64,000 nt of DNA from an uncultured Granulosicoccaceae bacterium. Lineage in GTDB: Bacteria; Pseudomonadota; Gammaproteobacteria; Granulosicoccales; Granulosicoccaceae. The notes below the pieces were generated by a model that saw only the letters and a list, made by a program, of their open reading frames with translations, did no database searches and was not told where the DNA came from. The translations under genes were made by a program, and so were the position numbers. Below are positions 18,121 to 26,724 of the stretch, piece after piece (the first letter of the stretch is position 1; the number at the start of each line of letters is the position of its first letter). Location: the NCBI GenBank assembly GCA_937922675.1, contig CALAJN010000006.1, positions 1 through 64,000 of the forward strand, written 5' to 3'.

Positions 18121-18597
18121 ATGATTACTGATCTTCTAAAACGTCTGAATGCAAGCCTGTCTGCAGGATCGGCAGCGGCGGATACCTCCGCAGGTATGGC
18201 TACCGATCTTGAGCGGGTAGCGGCGGTGCTGCTTGTGGAGGTTGCCCGTTCAGACCAGTCGATTGATCCGGTCGAACTCGACACCATCTCCGCTGCTATC
18301 GTCAGTGCATCCTCCTTATCTCGCGAGGAGGTCGATACGCTTGTACAAGAGGCTCTGGCTGATGCCGATGCGGCGATAAGCCTGCACGCACATCTGAAAC
18401 TTGTAAATGATCATCTTGATCCGTCGGCAAGAGCAAAGCTGGTTGAAAACATGTGGCGGGTAGCCCTTGCTGATGGTGATATCGATCGCTACGAAGAGCA
18501 TCGCATCCGCTCACTCAGCGACATGTTGTATGTGAAGCATCGCGACTTCATGCAGGCCAAGCATCGCGCATTGGAGGCTCATGCAAACTCGAGTTGA
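18121..18597 (+). CDS. TerB-like (tellurite-resistance family) protein
   Basis: This 158-residue all-helical soluble protein follows the TerB/DjlA-N pattern of two helical repeats with acidic metal-binding loops. The first reads VEVARSDQSIDPVELDTI and the second VALADGDIDRYEEHRI. No other ter gene is near, so it is probably one of the many stand-alone TerB-domain proteins rather than part of a tellurite operon. The start ATG at 18121 places the first helix properly. It may be co-transcribed with the YdjM-like gene 43 bases upstream. Confidence 0.85.
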   Translation: MITDLLKRLNASLSAGSAAADTSAGMATDLERVAAVLLVEVARSDQSIDPVELDTISAAIVSASSLSREEVDTLVQEALADADAAISLHAHLKLVNDHLDPSARAKLVENMWRVALADGDIDRYEEHRIRSLSDMLYVKHRDFMQAKHRALEAHANSS

Positions 18598-18654
18598 CCG
18601 ACGGCCACAGCCGGGTCGCAGGTTACACTTGAGAATCAGCCTCAGGAGAGCTCT

Positions 18655-19242
18655 ATGTTGTTGTTGATCGTTGGACTGATACTGTTCATTGGCATACATC
18701 TGAGCCGTATCCTCGCTGAGCAATGGCGAGAGCGTGTCCGTGCCGAACGTGGTGAAGTCGTGTGGAAGGGCCTGTATGCGCTGGTTTCATTACTAGGTCT
18801 TGTCTTGATCATCTATGGCTACGGGCAGGCGAGGCAAGCGCCTGTGTGGCTGTGGCATACCTCGAACATCCTGGTGGCAGTTGCGTGGCTACTAACCTTG
18901 ATTGCGTTTGTGTTGTTGGCGGCTTATGGCATTCCCAACAATCCGATACGGGCTGCCGTTGGGCACCCGATGGTGGTGGCTGTAAAACTCTGGGCATTTG
19001 CGCACCTTCTGGTCAACGGTAGCCTGGCTGATCTGGTGATGTTTGGCAGCTTCCTGTTCTGGGCCGTGTTTTTGTATGCGGCATCGCGCAGACGTGATCG
19101 TCGCGATGGCGTCAGCCGGACCTCGACAGGTGGTTTCGCCAGAACGGCTTTGGTGGTCGTGGTAGGCACTGCCGCCTGGGCTGTGTTTTCCATCTGGGCC
19201 CACAAGCTGTTGATCGGCGTATCTCCCATTCCGGTCACCTGA
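18655..19242 (+). CDS. NnrU family membrane protein
   Basis: This 195-residue protein has five to six membrane helices. The family signature is visible as IHLSRI near the start, GIPNNPIRAAVGHPM in the middle and KLWAFAHLLVNG after it. NnrU was named from nitric-oxide-linked gene clusters in Rhodobacter, and related proteins (isoprenoid-methyltransferase-like) occur widely. No denitrification gene lies nearby, so a link to NO is not supported here. A clear aggaga Shine-Dalgarno precedes the ATG. Confidence 0.9.
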   Translation: MLLLIVGLILFIGIHLSRILAEQWRERVRAERGEVVWKGLYALVSLLGLVLIIYGYGQARQAPVWLWHTSNILVAVAWLLTLIAFVLLAAYGIPNNPIRAAVGHPMVVAVKLWAFAHLLVNGSLADLVMFGSFLFWAVFLYAASRRRDRRDGVSRTSTGGFARTALVVVVGTAAWAVFSIWAHKLLIGVSPIPVT

Positions 19243-19320
19243 TCTTCCCTCGGCGCAACGGGCGGAGTTATTACACTGAGTACTCTCTGGGAGCATCGGG
19301 CGGGCGATACCCACTACAGC

Positions 19321-20022
19321 GTGCGCTCTCACGGGGCGTCTACTCGGCTGTACAGCAATGGTGTTTTTCACAGTCAATGGAACGAGACGCGCCCGTTTGC
19401 AGGTGGTGTCTGGGACTGCCTGAGCCTGCCATCGCTGTACAGAGACCAGGATGGCGTGAAGAGCGCTCTGCTACTCGGCGTCGGTGGCGGGGCAGTCATG
19501 CGGCAGTTGCAATACCTGGTGCCAAGCGCTGCTATGACCGGTGTTGAAATCGACGAGGTGCATCTTGATGTGGCACATCGTTGGTTTGGTGTAGAGAAAC
19601 ACACGCTGATCCATGCTGATGCCATCTCCTGGCTCTACTCGAGGCCCAGGAGCCAGCGCTACGATCTGGTCATCGACGATCTGTTCGGTCACGATCAGGG
19701 GGAGCCCATGCGAGCCGTCGCGTTGGATGATGAATGGGTGGCAGAGCTTGCCGCTGCGCTAACTGACAACGGGTTGCTGATTGTCAATGCCGTTGATGGC
19801 AGGGAGCTGCAGCGTGCTGTACCGGTGTTCCTCGCGGCGGGTTTTCGGTATGGACGCAGGTGGTCGCTACCTGCGTACCACAACGTCATTGGTGTGATGT
19901 CGCAATCGCCGTTGCACTCGCGCGAGTGGTCGCGGCGGCTTGACAGTCTGCTCTTGTCAGCGGCTACGCGTCGACAAGCACGTGCCTGTCGGCGTCAGGG
20001 TCTACGCGGTTTGGACGGGTGA
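19321..20022 (+). CDS. Spermidine-synthase-like SAM methyltransferase-fold protein
   Basis: This protein of at least 233 residues has a Rossmann SAM-binding core: GVGGGA at about 53-58, the acidic strand end GVEIDEVHL, and LVIDDLFGHDQG. These match the polyamine-synthase-like family. The usual tetraamine-site Asp residues are not clear, so real aminopropyl transfer is doubtful. The start is unsure. GTG at 19321 is the first standard start, but the same frame looks coding up to about 19276 (TLWEHRAGDTHYS), as in relatives. A non-standard CTG or ATT start is thus possible. Confidence 0.78.
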   Translation: MRSHGASTRLYSNGVFHSQWNETRPFAGGVWDCLSLPSLYRDQDGVKSALLLGVGGGAVMRQLQYLVPSAAMTGVEIDEVHLDVAHRWFGVEKHTLIHADAISWLYSRPRSQRYDLVIDDLFGHDQGEPMRAVALDDEWVAELAAALTDNGLLIVNAVDGRELQRAVPVFLAAGFRYGRRWSLPAYHNVIGVMSQSPLHSREWSRRLDSLLLSAATRRQARACRRQGLRGLDG

Positions 20023-20087
20023 TCTGAATGGCCAGATCCGAGCACCAACTCGACGGTCCCACTCAATGGTCCAGGTGGGTAAACACG

Positions 20088-21452
20088 TCAGAATCCAAAT
20101 GAGAGCTGTGCCCCTATGTGCCCTCTATTGATCCCTGCAAGGCGAGCTCCCACTTCCAGAGGGCCAAGCTTGACTCCCGCCGATACGGCTGCCACATCAT
20201 CATCACGGCCAAAATCAGTACTCAAGCCGCCCCGCAGGGCAAACGTGTCAGTGCCGTATTCAATGCCGAGTGCAATCGGTTGAGTATCGATGCCATCGAG
20301 TTCTGCGTTGTTTATGGCGACACTTGCGATGAGGCTCAGGCGCTCCCGCTGATGCAGTGCACCGATGATCAGTTGTGGTGTTGTCTCGAACTCGATGTCA
20401 GTCGTGGTCTTGATCGACTCGGGCACTACATTGCGTAACACAGCGGACAGGCGCAGTGGCAAGTTGGTCAACTGTGTTGATGCGCCCATGTCAAAGGTGA
20501 AACTGCTTTCTTCCACCTTGCTATCGTCGAACTGATCCTCGAAGGGCTCGCTTGTGTCGTCAAAGACCTCGCTTAGATTGGGCTGCAACCCATAGGCGGT
20601 CAAGCGCGAAAACTTCGGTGTTACTCCAAGATCAAGGGTAGTACCGGCAATCTCAACGCTCATGGCAAGGCTGACACCAAATTGAGCACGGACCATTGCG
20701 CTACCTTCACCGCTTGAGCTCAAGACGTCTTCGGGTTGTTCGATGTTCAGCTCGCCGTTCTCGATTTGAAAACGATCATTGTTTCTGACCTCCCCGAGTG
20801 TGATTTGATCATCACCTGCAATGGCCGTGAAATCCGCAACGTACTGGCGATCACCATCATCCACGTTGGCCACGCCCCTACCTGTGGCACGTGCTCCAAA
20901 GTGGATTGCGAAGGGTAGAGTGGTGGTGGTTACGGCAAGGCCTGCGTGAGCTTCGCTCAGCCCTGATGCGGGTGTGTCGTCAATATCGTCGAGCAGCCCG
21001 ATAGCATCGTTGGCAAGACCAGCAAGGCGTGCGGTTCCTGTCACACACGGCGTGTCATCGCTGGCTGTCAACACCGCTACCCCTGAACATTCTGGCGTCA
21101 CGTTGGAGCCTGAGACAGTGTTGATTTCTGCCTCAAGATCATCGACAAGATCACGGTTGCCATCGTCACGCAGGACATTGATCAGGTCGCCGTGATCACG
21201 CACATCTGCGGCTGTGCCCAGCAGAAAGTGTGCTGTGTCGCCGCGCCGTTTCATCGCGGCAAGTGAGGCGGGATTCTCGATGGCACCATTGACACCGATG
21301 CCAAAGGCAACCGCAGACCCGCCGAGCGCAATAGAGCGCGCATCGACCGCCTCAGCACTGGACGTAAGCATAGCGAGGCTCATGGCAGCCGCCAGCGAGC
21401 ATAGGGAAAATACGGCAGTGCTTGATTGATGCCGGTTGCAGGCCTTTCGCAT
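20088..21452 (-). CDS. TraF-like (TraF_2 family) outer-membrane protein
   Basis: This 454-residue protein has a signal peptide ending near SSAEAVDA. The mature start ARSIALGGSAVAFG is typical of proteins annotated as conjugal-transfer TraF (TraF_2). Despite the name these are beta-barrel-like outer-membrane proteins related to the FadL/PorV style. The last residue is Phe (HIGAQLSFGF), the usual end of a protein assembled by the Bam complex. Alternating strands fill the C-terminal half. No conjugation gene is near, so a transfer role is not suggested. It is convergent with the methyltransferase gene. Confidence 0.82.
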   Translation of the reverse strand: MRKACNRHQSSTAVFSLCSLAAAMSLAMLTSSAEAVDARSIALGGSAVAFGIGVNGAIENPASLAAMKRRGDTAHFLLGTAADVRDHGDLINVLRDDGNRDLVDDLEAEINTVSGSNVTPECSGVAVLTASDDTPCVTGTARLAGLANDAIGLLDDIDDTPASGLSEAHAGLAVTTTTLPFAIHFGARATGRGVANVDDGDRQYVADFTAIAGDDQITLGEVRNNDRFQIENGELNIEQPEDVLSSSGEGSAMVRAQFGVSLAMSVEIAGTTLDLGVTPKFSRLTAYGLQPNLSEVFDDTSEPFEDQFDDSKVEESSFTFDMGASTQLTNLPLRLSAVLRNVVPESIKTTTDIEFETTPQLIIGALHQRERLSLIASVAINNAELDGIDTQPIALGIEYGTDTFALRGGLSTDFGRDDDVAAVSAGVKLGPLEVGARLAGINRGHIGAQLSFGF

Positions 21453-21607
21453 GAGCTACCTCTGTATGCGCTGGTAATTGTGGTAACGCCTAGTGCAGTT
21501 GCCGTGCCGAAGTCGCTGCCGTTGCTGCAGCATATTACCTACATCGGGCCACGGAACCTGCAACATGGGTGCCGGCAGCGACTATGGCTGAGGCACACCC
21601 CTGTGTC

Positions 21608-22156
21608 ATGATCCAGAGCCCCTTGACTGAGATACATACCATTGTGGCTCGACTGAGTACTCGATCTTTCGACGACCTTGAGCAGGCAACGCAGGAGGCC
21701 TTGGCGCCAATAGTGGCCCGTGGTCCGCTGGCTAATGTATGGCTCGAGTTCGCGAGTAGCGAACCGGCTCTGCGCGCCTATCTTGCGATGGAGAACGCGC
21801 TGGATACAGGCACGCTAGCTCCCTCGGAGATAGAAGCGATCAAACTCAGAGTAAGTACATTGAACAGCTGTGCATTTTGTGTCGCCATACACCGCAAGAA
21901 AGCGCGTGCCGCCGGGCTTTCCAGTCAGGCGATTAAAGCTTCTCAAGAAGGTGAGCCCACAGGCGACGAGCGCATCGACGCGATGCTTGCCATCGTGACT
22001 GGTTTTTTCAGCGCACCGGGCAAGACACCGGATGCATTGGTTTCGAGGGCCCGTGTTGCCGGAATAGATGATGCGGCCCTGATGGATCTGGCGATGGCTG
22101 TGTCTGCCATCTTCTTCACTAACATAGCCAATCATCTCAACGATACTCAGGCATAA
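21608..22156 (+). CDS. Carboxymuconolactone decarboxylase / AhpD-like protein
   Basis: This 182-residue helical protein carries the AhpD-type redox site: LNSCAFCVAIHRKKA, with Cys88-x-x-Cys91 and His95. Such proteins act as peroxidase partners or alkylhydroperoxidases. The order of the second half (GDERIDAMLAIVTGFF...ITNIANHLND style) fits the family. The start is not certain: ATG 21608 gives normal length but has no clear ribosome site. ATG 21584 is also possible. It is convergent with the FAD oxidoreductase gene, only 5 bases away. Confidence 0.85.
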   Translation: MIQSPLTEIHTIVARLSTRSFDDLEQATQEALAPIVARGPLANVWLEFASSEPALRAYLAMENALDTGTLAPSEIEAIKLRVSTLNSCAFCVAIHRKKARAAGLSSQAIKASQEGEPTGDERIDAMLAIVTGFFSAPGKTPDALVSRARVAGIDDAALMDLAMAVSAIFFTNIANHLNDTQA

Positions 22157-22161
22157 GCGAG

Positions 22162-23532
22162 CTATGTTCGGAGGGGCTTGCTTGCGTATCGACTCAAGCG
22201 AAAGGGTGAGGGGTCGACCGCGGGTCTGTTGCCTGTGGCGAGATCCGCCGCCATGGCGCCACCGCCAGGACCAATCCCGAAGCCGTGGCCCGAAAAACCA
22301 CTGGCGACGACAAGTCCGGGTAAGCCGCGCACCGCATCGATCACGGGGCGCTCGTCTGGCATGGTGTCAATCAAACCGGCCCAACGTTCAGAGACGGGGA
22401 TCTCTGCCAAGGCAGGAAAGCGACGGCGTGCTGTGGCAAGTGCCTGGCCGAGTAGTGGAAGGTCGGGCTCAGGGCTCATGCAGCGCATGGCTTCAAAGGG
22501 GCTCGGCTCATCCTCTGCCCAGCGCTGGTAGCCGAGGGGGCCGAAAAAATCACGCCCGACGCTCAGTGACAGGATGCGCCAGTTGTTGCGGATCAGCGGT
22601 ACAAACTCGGACAGGTAGCGCAAGGCCGCAGGCACAAGGTCCAGGTGGGCAGCTCCTGCGCGGGCAATCGTGTACCCGCCGTCGAGCCGAGGGCGTAGTG
22701 AGGCGCCCTCCGTGCCGAAGGCACCAGGGCCAATTGAAGGGCCTGGCGCGGTGCGCATGACCGAGGCGCGCACAGCGAGTTGCGGAAATCCTACGCCCTC
22801 GTTTTCCAGTAGCACTCGCGACCAGATGCCACCCGCCAGGATCACTGAATTGGCGCGTACAGGCCCTGCGTCGGTGGCGAGCCCGCATACCCGGCCCGCC
22901 GTGCGCAGCAGTGTGCGTACAGCGACGCCTTCAGCGATGTGTGCGCCCTCGCGCTCCGCCATCGCGGCGAGCGCCGGTACGGCAAGTGAAGGTTCGGCAC
23001 GCGCGTCGTCCGCTATGCGCACGGCACCGAAAAACCTGTGATCGCTGCGGCCGAGTAGCCTGTCTGTAGCTGCACCATCGAGAACGACAGCATCACTTGC
23101 ATACTGACCAGCAGTGCGTAACCAATGAGTGCGCCGATTGAACTCGGATTCTGTCTCTGCCAGGTAGGTAATCCCGTGCTCGCGAAAGCCGATATCAGTG
23201 CCAACGCGGTGTGCCCAGGCCCGCCAGAGCTCCAGGCTCTCCTGCATCAACGGCAGCTCAGCAGGGTCGCGACCGAGTCGCCTGATCCAGCCCCAGTTGC
23301 GCGATGACTGCTCACACGCGACTCGACCTTTCTCGCACAGAACAATCGAGTGACCGCGTTCGGCCAGCGTCAATGCGGCAGCAACGCCGACCACTCCGCC
23401 ACCGATAATAGCGACGTCGCAAGCCTCGGGGAGAGCGCGGCCAGCTGAATCAAAGCCTGTGGCGTCGCCCTTGCGGTTGTTCGTGCCAGCAGGCTTTTGC
23501 CCCTGAGAGAGGCGTTTTGTGAAGTGGCTCAT
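22162..23532 (-). CDS. FAD-dependent amine/amino-acid oxidoreductase (DAO family)
   Basis: This 456-residue protein has a Rossmann FAD-binding site VAIIGGGVVGVAAALTLAER (GGGVVG at 44-49) and EK about 20 residues later. RNWGWIRRLGRDP, which follows, is a motif of glycine/D-amino-acid oxidase relatives. The second FAD strand near the end reads GLVVASGFSGHGFG. The first 35 residues are an unusual basic extension. The substrate is likely a secondary amine or amino acid. ATG 23532 is chosen over an upstream ATG because the longer frame reads into the divergent transpeptidase promoter region. Confidence 0.85.
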   Translation of the reverse strand: MSHFTKRLSQGQKPAGTNNRKGDATGFDSAGRALPEACDVAIIGGGVVGVAAALTLAERGHSIVLCEKGRVACEQSSRNWGWIRRLGRDPAELPLMQESLELWRAWAHRVGTDIGFREHGITYLAETESEFNRRTHWLRTAGQYASDAVVLDGAATDRLLGRSDHRFFGAVRIADDARAEPSLAVPALAAMAEREGAHIAEGVAVRTLLRTAGRVCGLATDAGPVRANSVILAGGIWSRVLLENEGVGFPQLAVRASVMRTAPGPSIGPGAFGTEGASLRPRLDGGYTIARAGAAHLDLVPAALRYLSEFVPLIRNNWRILSLSVGRDFFGPLGYQRWAEDEPSPFEAMRCMSPEPDLPLLGQALATARRRFPALAEIPVSERWAGLIDTMPDERPVIDAVRGLPGLVVASGFSGHGFGIGPGGGAMAADLATGNRPAVDPSPFRLSRYASKPLRT

Positions 23533-23672
23533 GTTCGTCAAGTATGCCGTTTCGGCCTGATCAATTTTCGGCCGGGTTGGCATCTGTGGCGTATGTCTCG
23601 CTTTGCACATTACATTTGTGTCAGAGCGTTTCTGCCCCGAATCGGGGCGTGTTTGCTGCAGTGAATTCGGCT

Positions 23673-25121
23673 ATGAAAATGTCCCGTCTCTTGCTGAATC
23701 GCCCAGGGCGTGTGTGGATCGCGACCATCCTTGTCGCCGTTGTCTTTGTGCCCGTTGCAAAGGCTTCCGATCTGACCCGCGATCTGCAGGCATTGGCAGA
23801 GGTTCTCGAGGTCCCTGAGCCGTCGGAGGTCAATGCGGCTTTGTTGCGCCAAGCGCAGAACTTGCGACAAGGGGATTTTGTGCGCAGTCTGTACAAGCAG
23901 CGCCAGGGGGTGGCAATCTGGACAGATCCGGCCATGATCCTCAGTCTGCGAGCAGCCCTGGAGTCGAGCACGGCGGATGGTTTGCTCGTCGATGAGCTGC
24001 GCCCGCGCGGTTTTCATGATCCGCTGAGTCCAGATGCCCGGCTATCGGTGGCGCAGCGTGAAATCCTTCTGACCGATACGCTTGTCGCCTTGGGTGACCG
24101 CTTGGCCAATGGCCGTGCGGATCCGCGTGGTCTGGCTCCGCGAGACGATGATCCCATTGCATGGAGACATGCCGAGCCCCAGGTGATGGGTGCGCTATCG
24201 CAACGTTTGGATCAGGGTGATATCGCTGGCCTGGTGGCCGATATGCGACCTGATACGGATTTGTACCTGCGTTTGCGTTCAGCCCTTGCAACTGAGCTTG
24301 AAAGAGCGAGGGACCCCGCTCTGATCGACACTTTGCGCGTCAATATCGAGCGCGCTCGCTGGTTTGCCCGTGCGGTCGGTGATGTTGACCGTATTGAAGT
24401 CAATATCCCCGCCTACACCTCGACGTTGTATCTCGACGATGAGCCTGTCTGGCAGGAGCGAGTCATTGTTGGCAAGCCTGATCGAAGAACTCCCGTGTTT
24501 GTCAGCTTGATGGATCATGTTGTGCTCGATCCGACCTGGACGGTGCCTCGCAGCATTATCGAGGATCGTCTGTATGAACAAGCCATCTCTGACCCCTTGG
24601 GGTTTTCAAATCGGGGCTTTCAGCTTCGCGATGTTGAGGGACGGTGGTACGATCCTGTCGACATCGAGTGGGAACGATACCGCGCTGAGTCGCTCCCGTA
24701 TGACGTGGTGCAAATGCCAGGGAGCAATAATGCACTTGGGCGGGTCAAGTTCATGTTTGACAACCCGTATTCTGTATACCTTCACGATACGCCATCCCGA
24801 GGCTTGTTTGACAGGGAAGAACGTGCGTTGAGTCATGGGTGTGTACGGGTTGAGGACCCCGATGCATTGGCACGTATTATTCTGAGCCGTCGTGCTGATC
24901 TGGACGCGCAAGCGATCGCAGAGCTCTATGCGGACGCGGACAATATACCGATTGATTTGACGGCGCCCTTGCCCGTCGCCTTGTTGTACTGGACTATCGA
25001 TGTGGACGAGCAAGGCAACTATGTCTATTTCGATGACATCTACTCACGAGATGCGGAGGTGCTCAAGGCCTTGAATGAGGTGCCGCGTCAACGACCCGTC
25101 AGGTCGGCAATGCTTCCGTGA
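23673..25121 (+). CDS. L,D-transpeptidase, YcbB/LdtD type
   Basis: This 482-residue protein has an N-terminal membrane/signal segment (about 13-31). A helical peptidoglycan-related region (about 35-230) precedes the YkuD catalytic domain (about 240-430), whose active site SHGCVR has Cys400. The order and length fit LdtD/YcbB, which makes 3-3 crosslinks in peptidoglycan. Unlike most YcbB proteins, no clear PG_binding_1 repeat is visible. The ATG at 23673 places the signal peptide at the start. It is divergent from the FAD gene and convergent with the GTPase gene 8 bases after its stop. Confidence 0.9.
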   Translation: MKMSRLLLNRPGRVWIATILVAVVFVPVAKASDLTRDLQALAEVLEVPEPSEVNAALLRQAQNLRQGDFVRSLYKQRQGVAIWTDPAMILSLRAALESSTADGLLVDELRPRGFHDPLSPDARLSVAQREILLTDTLVALGDRLANGRADPRGLAPRDDDPIAWRHAEPQVMGALSQRLDQGDIAGLVADMRPDTDLYLRLRSALATELERARDPALIDTLRVNIERARWFARAVGDVDRIEVNIPAYTSTLYLDDEPVWQERVIVGKPDRRTPVFVSLMDHVVLDPTWTVPRSIIEDRLYEQAISDPLGFSNRGFQLRDVEGRWYDPVDIEWERYRAESLPYDVVQMPGSNNALGRVKFMFDNPYSVYLHDTPSRGLFDREERALSHGCVRVEDPDALARIILSRRADLDAQAIAELYADADNIPIDLTAPLPVALLYWTIDVDEQGNYVYFDDIYSRDAEVLKALNEVPRQRPVRSAMLP

Positions 25122-25128
25122 CATGGGG

Positions 25129-26724
25129 TCAGGCTCTGTCCGCATACAGTTTTGCGAGGCCTAGGGCAAGGTTCTTCGATTGAGTCAGTCGTTTGCGCCA
25201 GCCACCCCTTTGGCCCTGATAGTCCATGCGCCGTCGGTTGAGCTGAACGAGCAGTGCGTCTTCTGCAACGATGCCTATAGCCGCTACAAGGGTGTCGAGG
25301 TTGTAGGTAGCTGGAGAATCCAGGCGAACCGGTATGGCTGGCACTGTGGTGTCAAGACCGATACCGGATTGGACTGATACCAACGCCTTTGCAATAGTGT
25401 TGGCTTTCTTCTCATGTGCTGAGCGTCTCCGTTCAGGCGACATTGCCGGTTGCCCGGTCAGCCGGTAGGGCGGCGACCATTCACTACGTGGGGCCAGCTG
25501 ATCCACGTGACTCAATACCATGATAGCCGGAGGTAGACGCCGTTCCGGTGCGGCTGACTCGTAATCCATCAGAGCTGCATGCAGCTGGGTATCCGGTTCG
25601 CGCCCGGGTTGATTGGCTTTTGCCACCCACAGCACCAGGTCGGCGTTCTTCACGGCATCGAGCACCTGCTCCTGTGCGGCACTTGTGCTGTCTATTCCAG
25701 GTGTATCAACAAGGCGTAGGGGTGGTAGGCCCTCGATGTTCAGGGCGTGCACTGTGAGTCGGTCTGTTGTTGGCAGCACATCCACCTCGGCTACCAGCTC
25801 TTCAATCAGGGCATTGACCAGTGAGGACTTTCCGGCACCGGGTTGTCCTACGATCACAACACGAATGGGCTCCGGCGGTTCTGGTTGTCGTATGTCGTCG
25901 TCGCGTGCCGTCTGACTTCGATACTGCTTTAAATCACTGTCTGATGCCTGCAAGTATCCTGCGTACAGGTCAATCGCAACCTGTGCCACCTCCTGCAATA
26001 ACAGGCGTACAAGGTCGCGGCGCAATGCGGTGTTCACTTGTGACAGCACGCGCCCTGTAAACTGCTCTCTGACTTCACTTATCATGGCTGTCAACGGATT
26101 GACCAGGCGAGCGCCGCGCCGCACTCTATTGATCCACGTTGCTCCACGCTCTATCCTCAATCGCTGCTGTGCAATGCCTAGCAGACTTGCGACCGTTATA
26201 CGATCGGCAAAGGGGATGTGCGAGAGTACCAGCGCGCGGTATCGTTCACTCGCCACCGATAGCATCAGCAGGCCTTCGGGCAGCGTAAAGACCAGCTCCA
26301 CATTGCGGCGCTCACCCTTGTAGTGTTGAGCGACGAGCTGGATAACATCCAAAGCATGCTGGCGCAGCAAGTTCGGATCAAGTGAGCTATCTGCATTGGC
26401 ATCGATCAGCTTGCATGCCTGTTTGAAGACCGCGATGTCATGTTCAGCCCAGGTCTTGCGCGGTGTGAGTGTGTCGGGTAGTTCCTGGCCTTCGCTGTGT
26501 ATCTCTTCTTGCACACGCGACTTGATGCGTCGCTGCAAGAGCATCAGCGCTATCCAGGCGAGCAGGGTGATTCCAAGCCACACCAGCAGCAGAGGGATCA
26601 GCCAGCCTTCGCGCCATGACCAGACAAGACCTGCAACGGCAAGTCCTGCCATTGGGAGCGCCCCTATGACCAGCAGGCACCAGATCAGACTGAATGCGGA
26701 GTGTCGCAGCTTGAACAGATTCAC
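25129..26724 (-). CDS. Membrane-anchored dynamin/Era-like GTPase
   Basis: This 531-residue protein has two N-terminal membrane helices (about 11-36 and 41-63). A helical region follows to about 275, and then a TRAFAC GTPase domain: P-loop GQPGAGKSS at 293-301, DTPG at about 345 and a G4-like SHVD. The final part is basic. Such proteins are grouped with 50S-ribosome-binding GTPases by similarity, but the membrane anchor suggests an envelope role. The start overlaps the stop of the next minus-strand GTPase gene by 4 bases (ATGA), so the two are made together. Confidence 0.82.
   Translation of the reverse strand: MNLFKLRHSAFSLIWCLLVIGALPMAGLAVAGLVWSWREGWLIPLLLVWLGITLLAWIALMLLQRRIKSRVQEEIHSEGQELPDTLTPRKTWAEHDIAVFKQACKLIDANADSSLDPNLLRQHALDVIQLVAQHYKGERRNVELVFTLPEGLLMLSVASERYRALVLSHIPFADRITVASLLGIAQQRLRIERGATWINRVRRGARLVNPLTAMISEVREQFTGRVLSQVNTALRRDLVRLLLQEVAQVAIDLYAGYLQASDSDLKQYRSQTARDDDIRQPEPPEPIRVVIVGQPGAGKSSLVNALIEELVAEVDVLPTTDRLTVHALNIEGLPPLRLVDTPGIDSTSAAQEQVLDAVKNADLVLWVAKANQPGREPDTQLHAALMDYESAAPERRLPPAIMVLSHVDQLAPRSEWSPPYRLTGQPAMSPERRRSAHEKKANTIAKALVSVQSGIGLDTTVPAIPVRLDSPATYNLDTLVAAIGIVAEDALLVQLNRRRMDYQGQRGGWRKRLTQSKNLALGLAKLYADRA

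Noticed and set aside
18121-18597. TerB-like protein as part of a tellurite-resistance operon
   Set aside because: No TerC, TerD, TerZ or related gene is near; it is probably a stand-alone TerB domain.
20088-21452. TraF-like protein as sign of a conjugative element
   Set aside because: No other transfer gene, relaxase or integrase is present; this family name is used for chromosomal outer-membrane proteins too.
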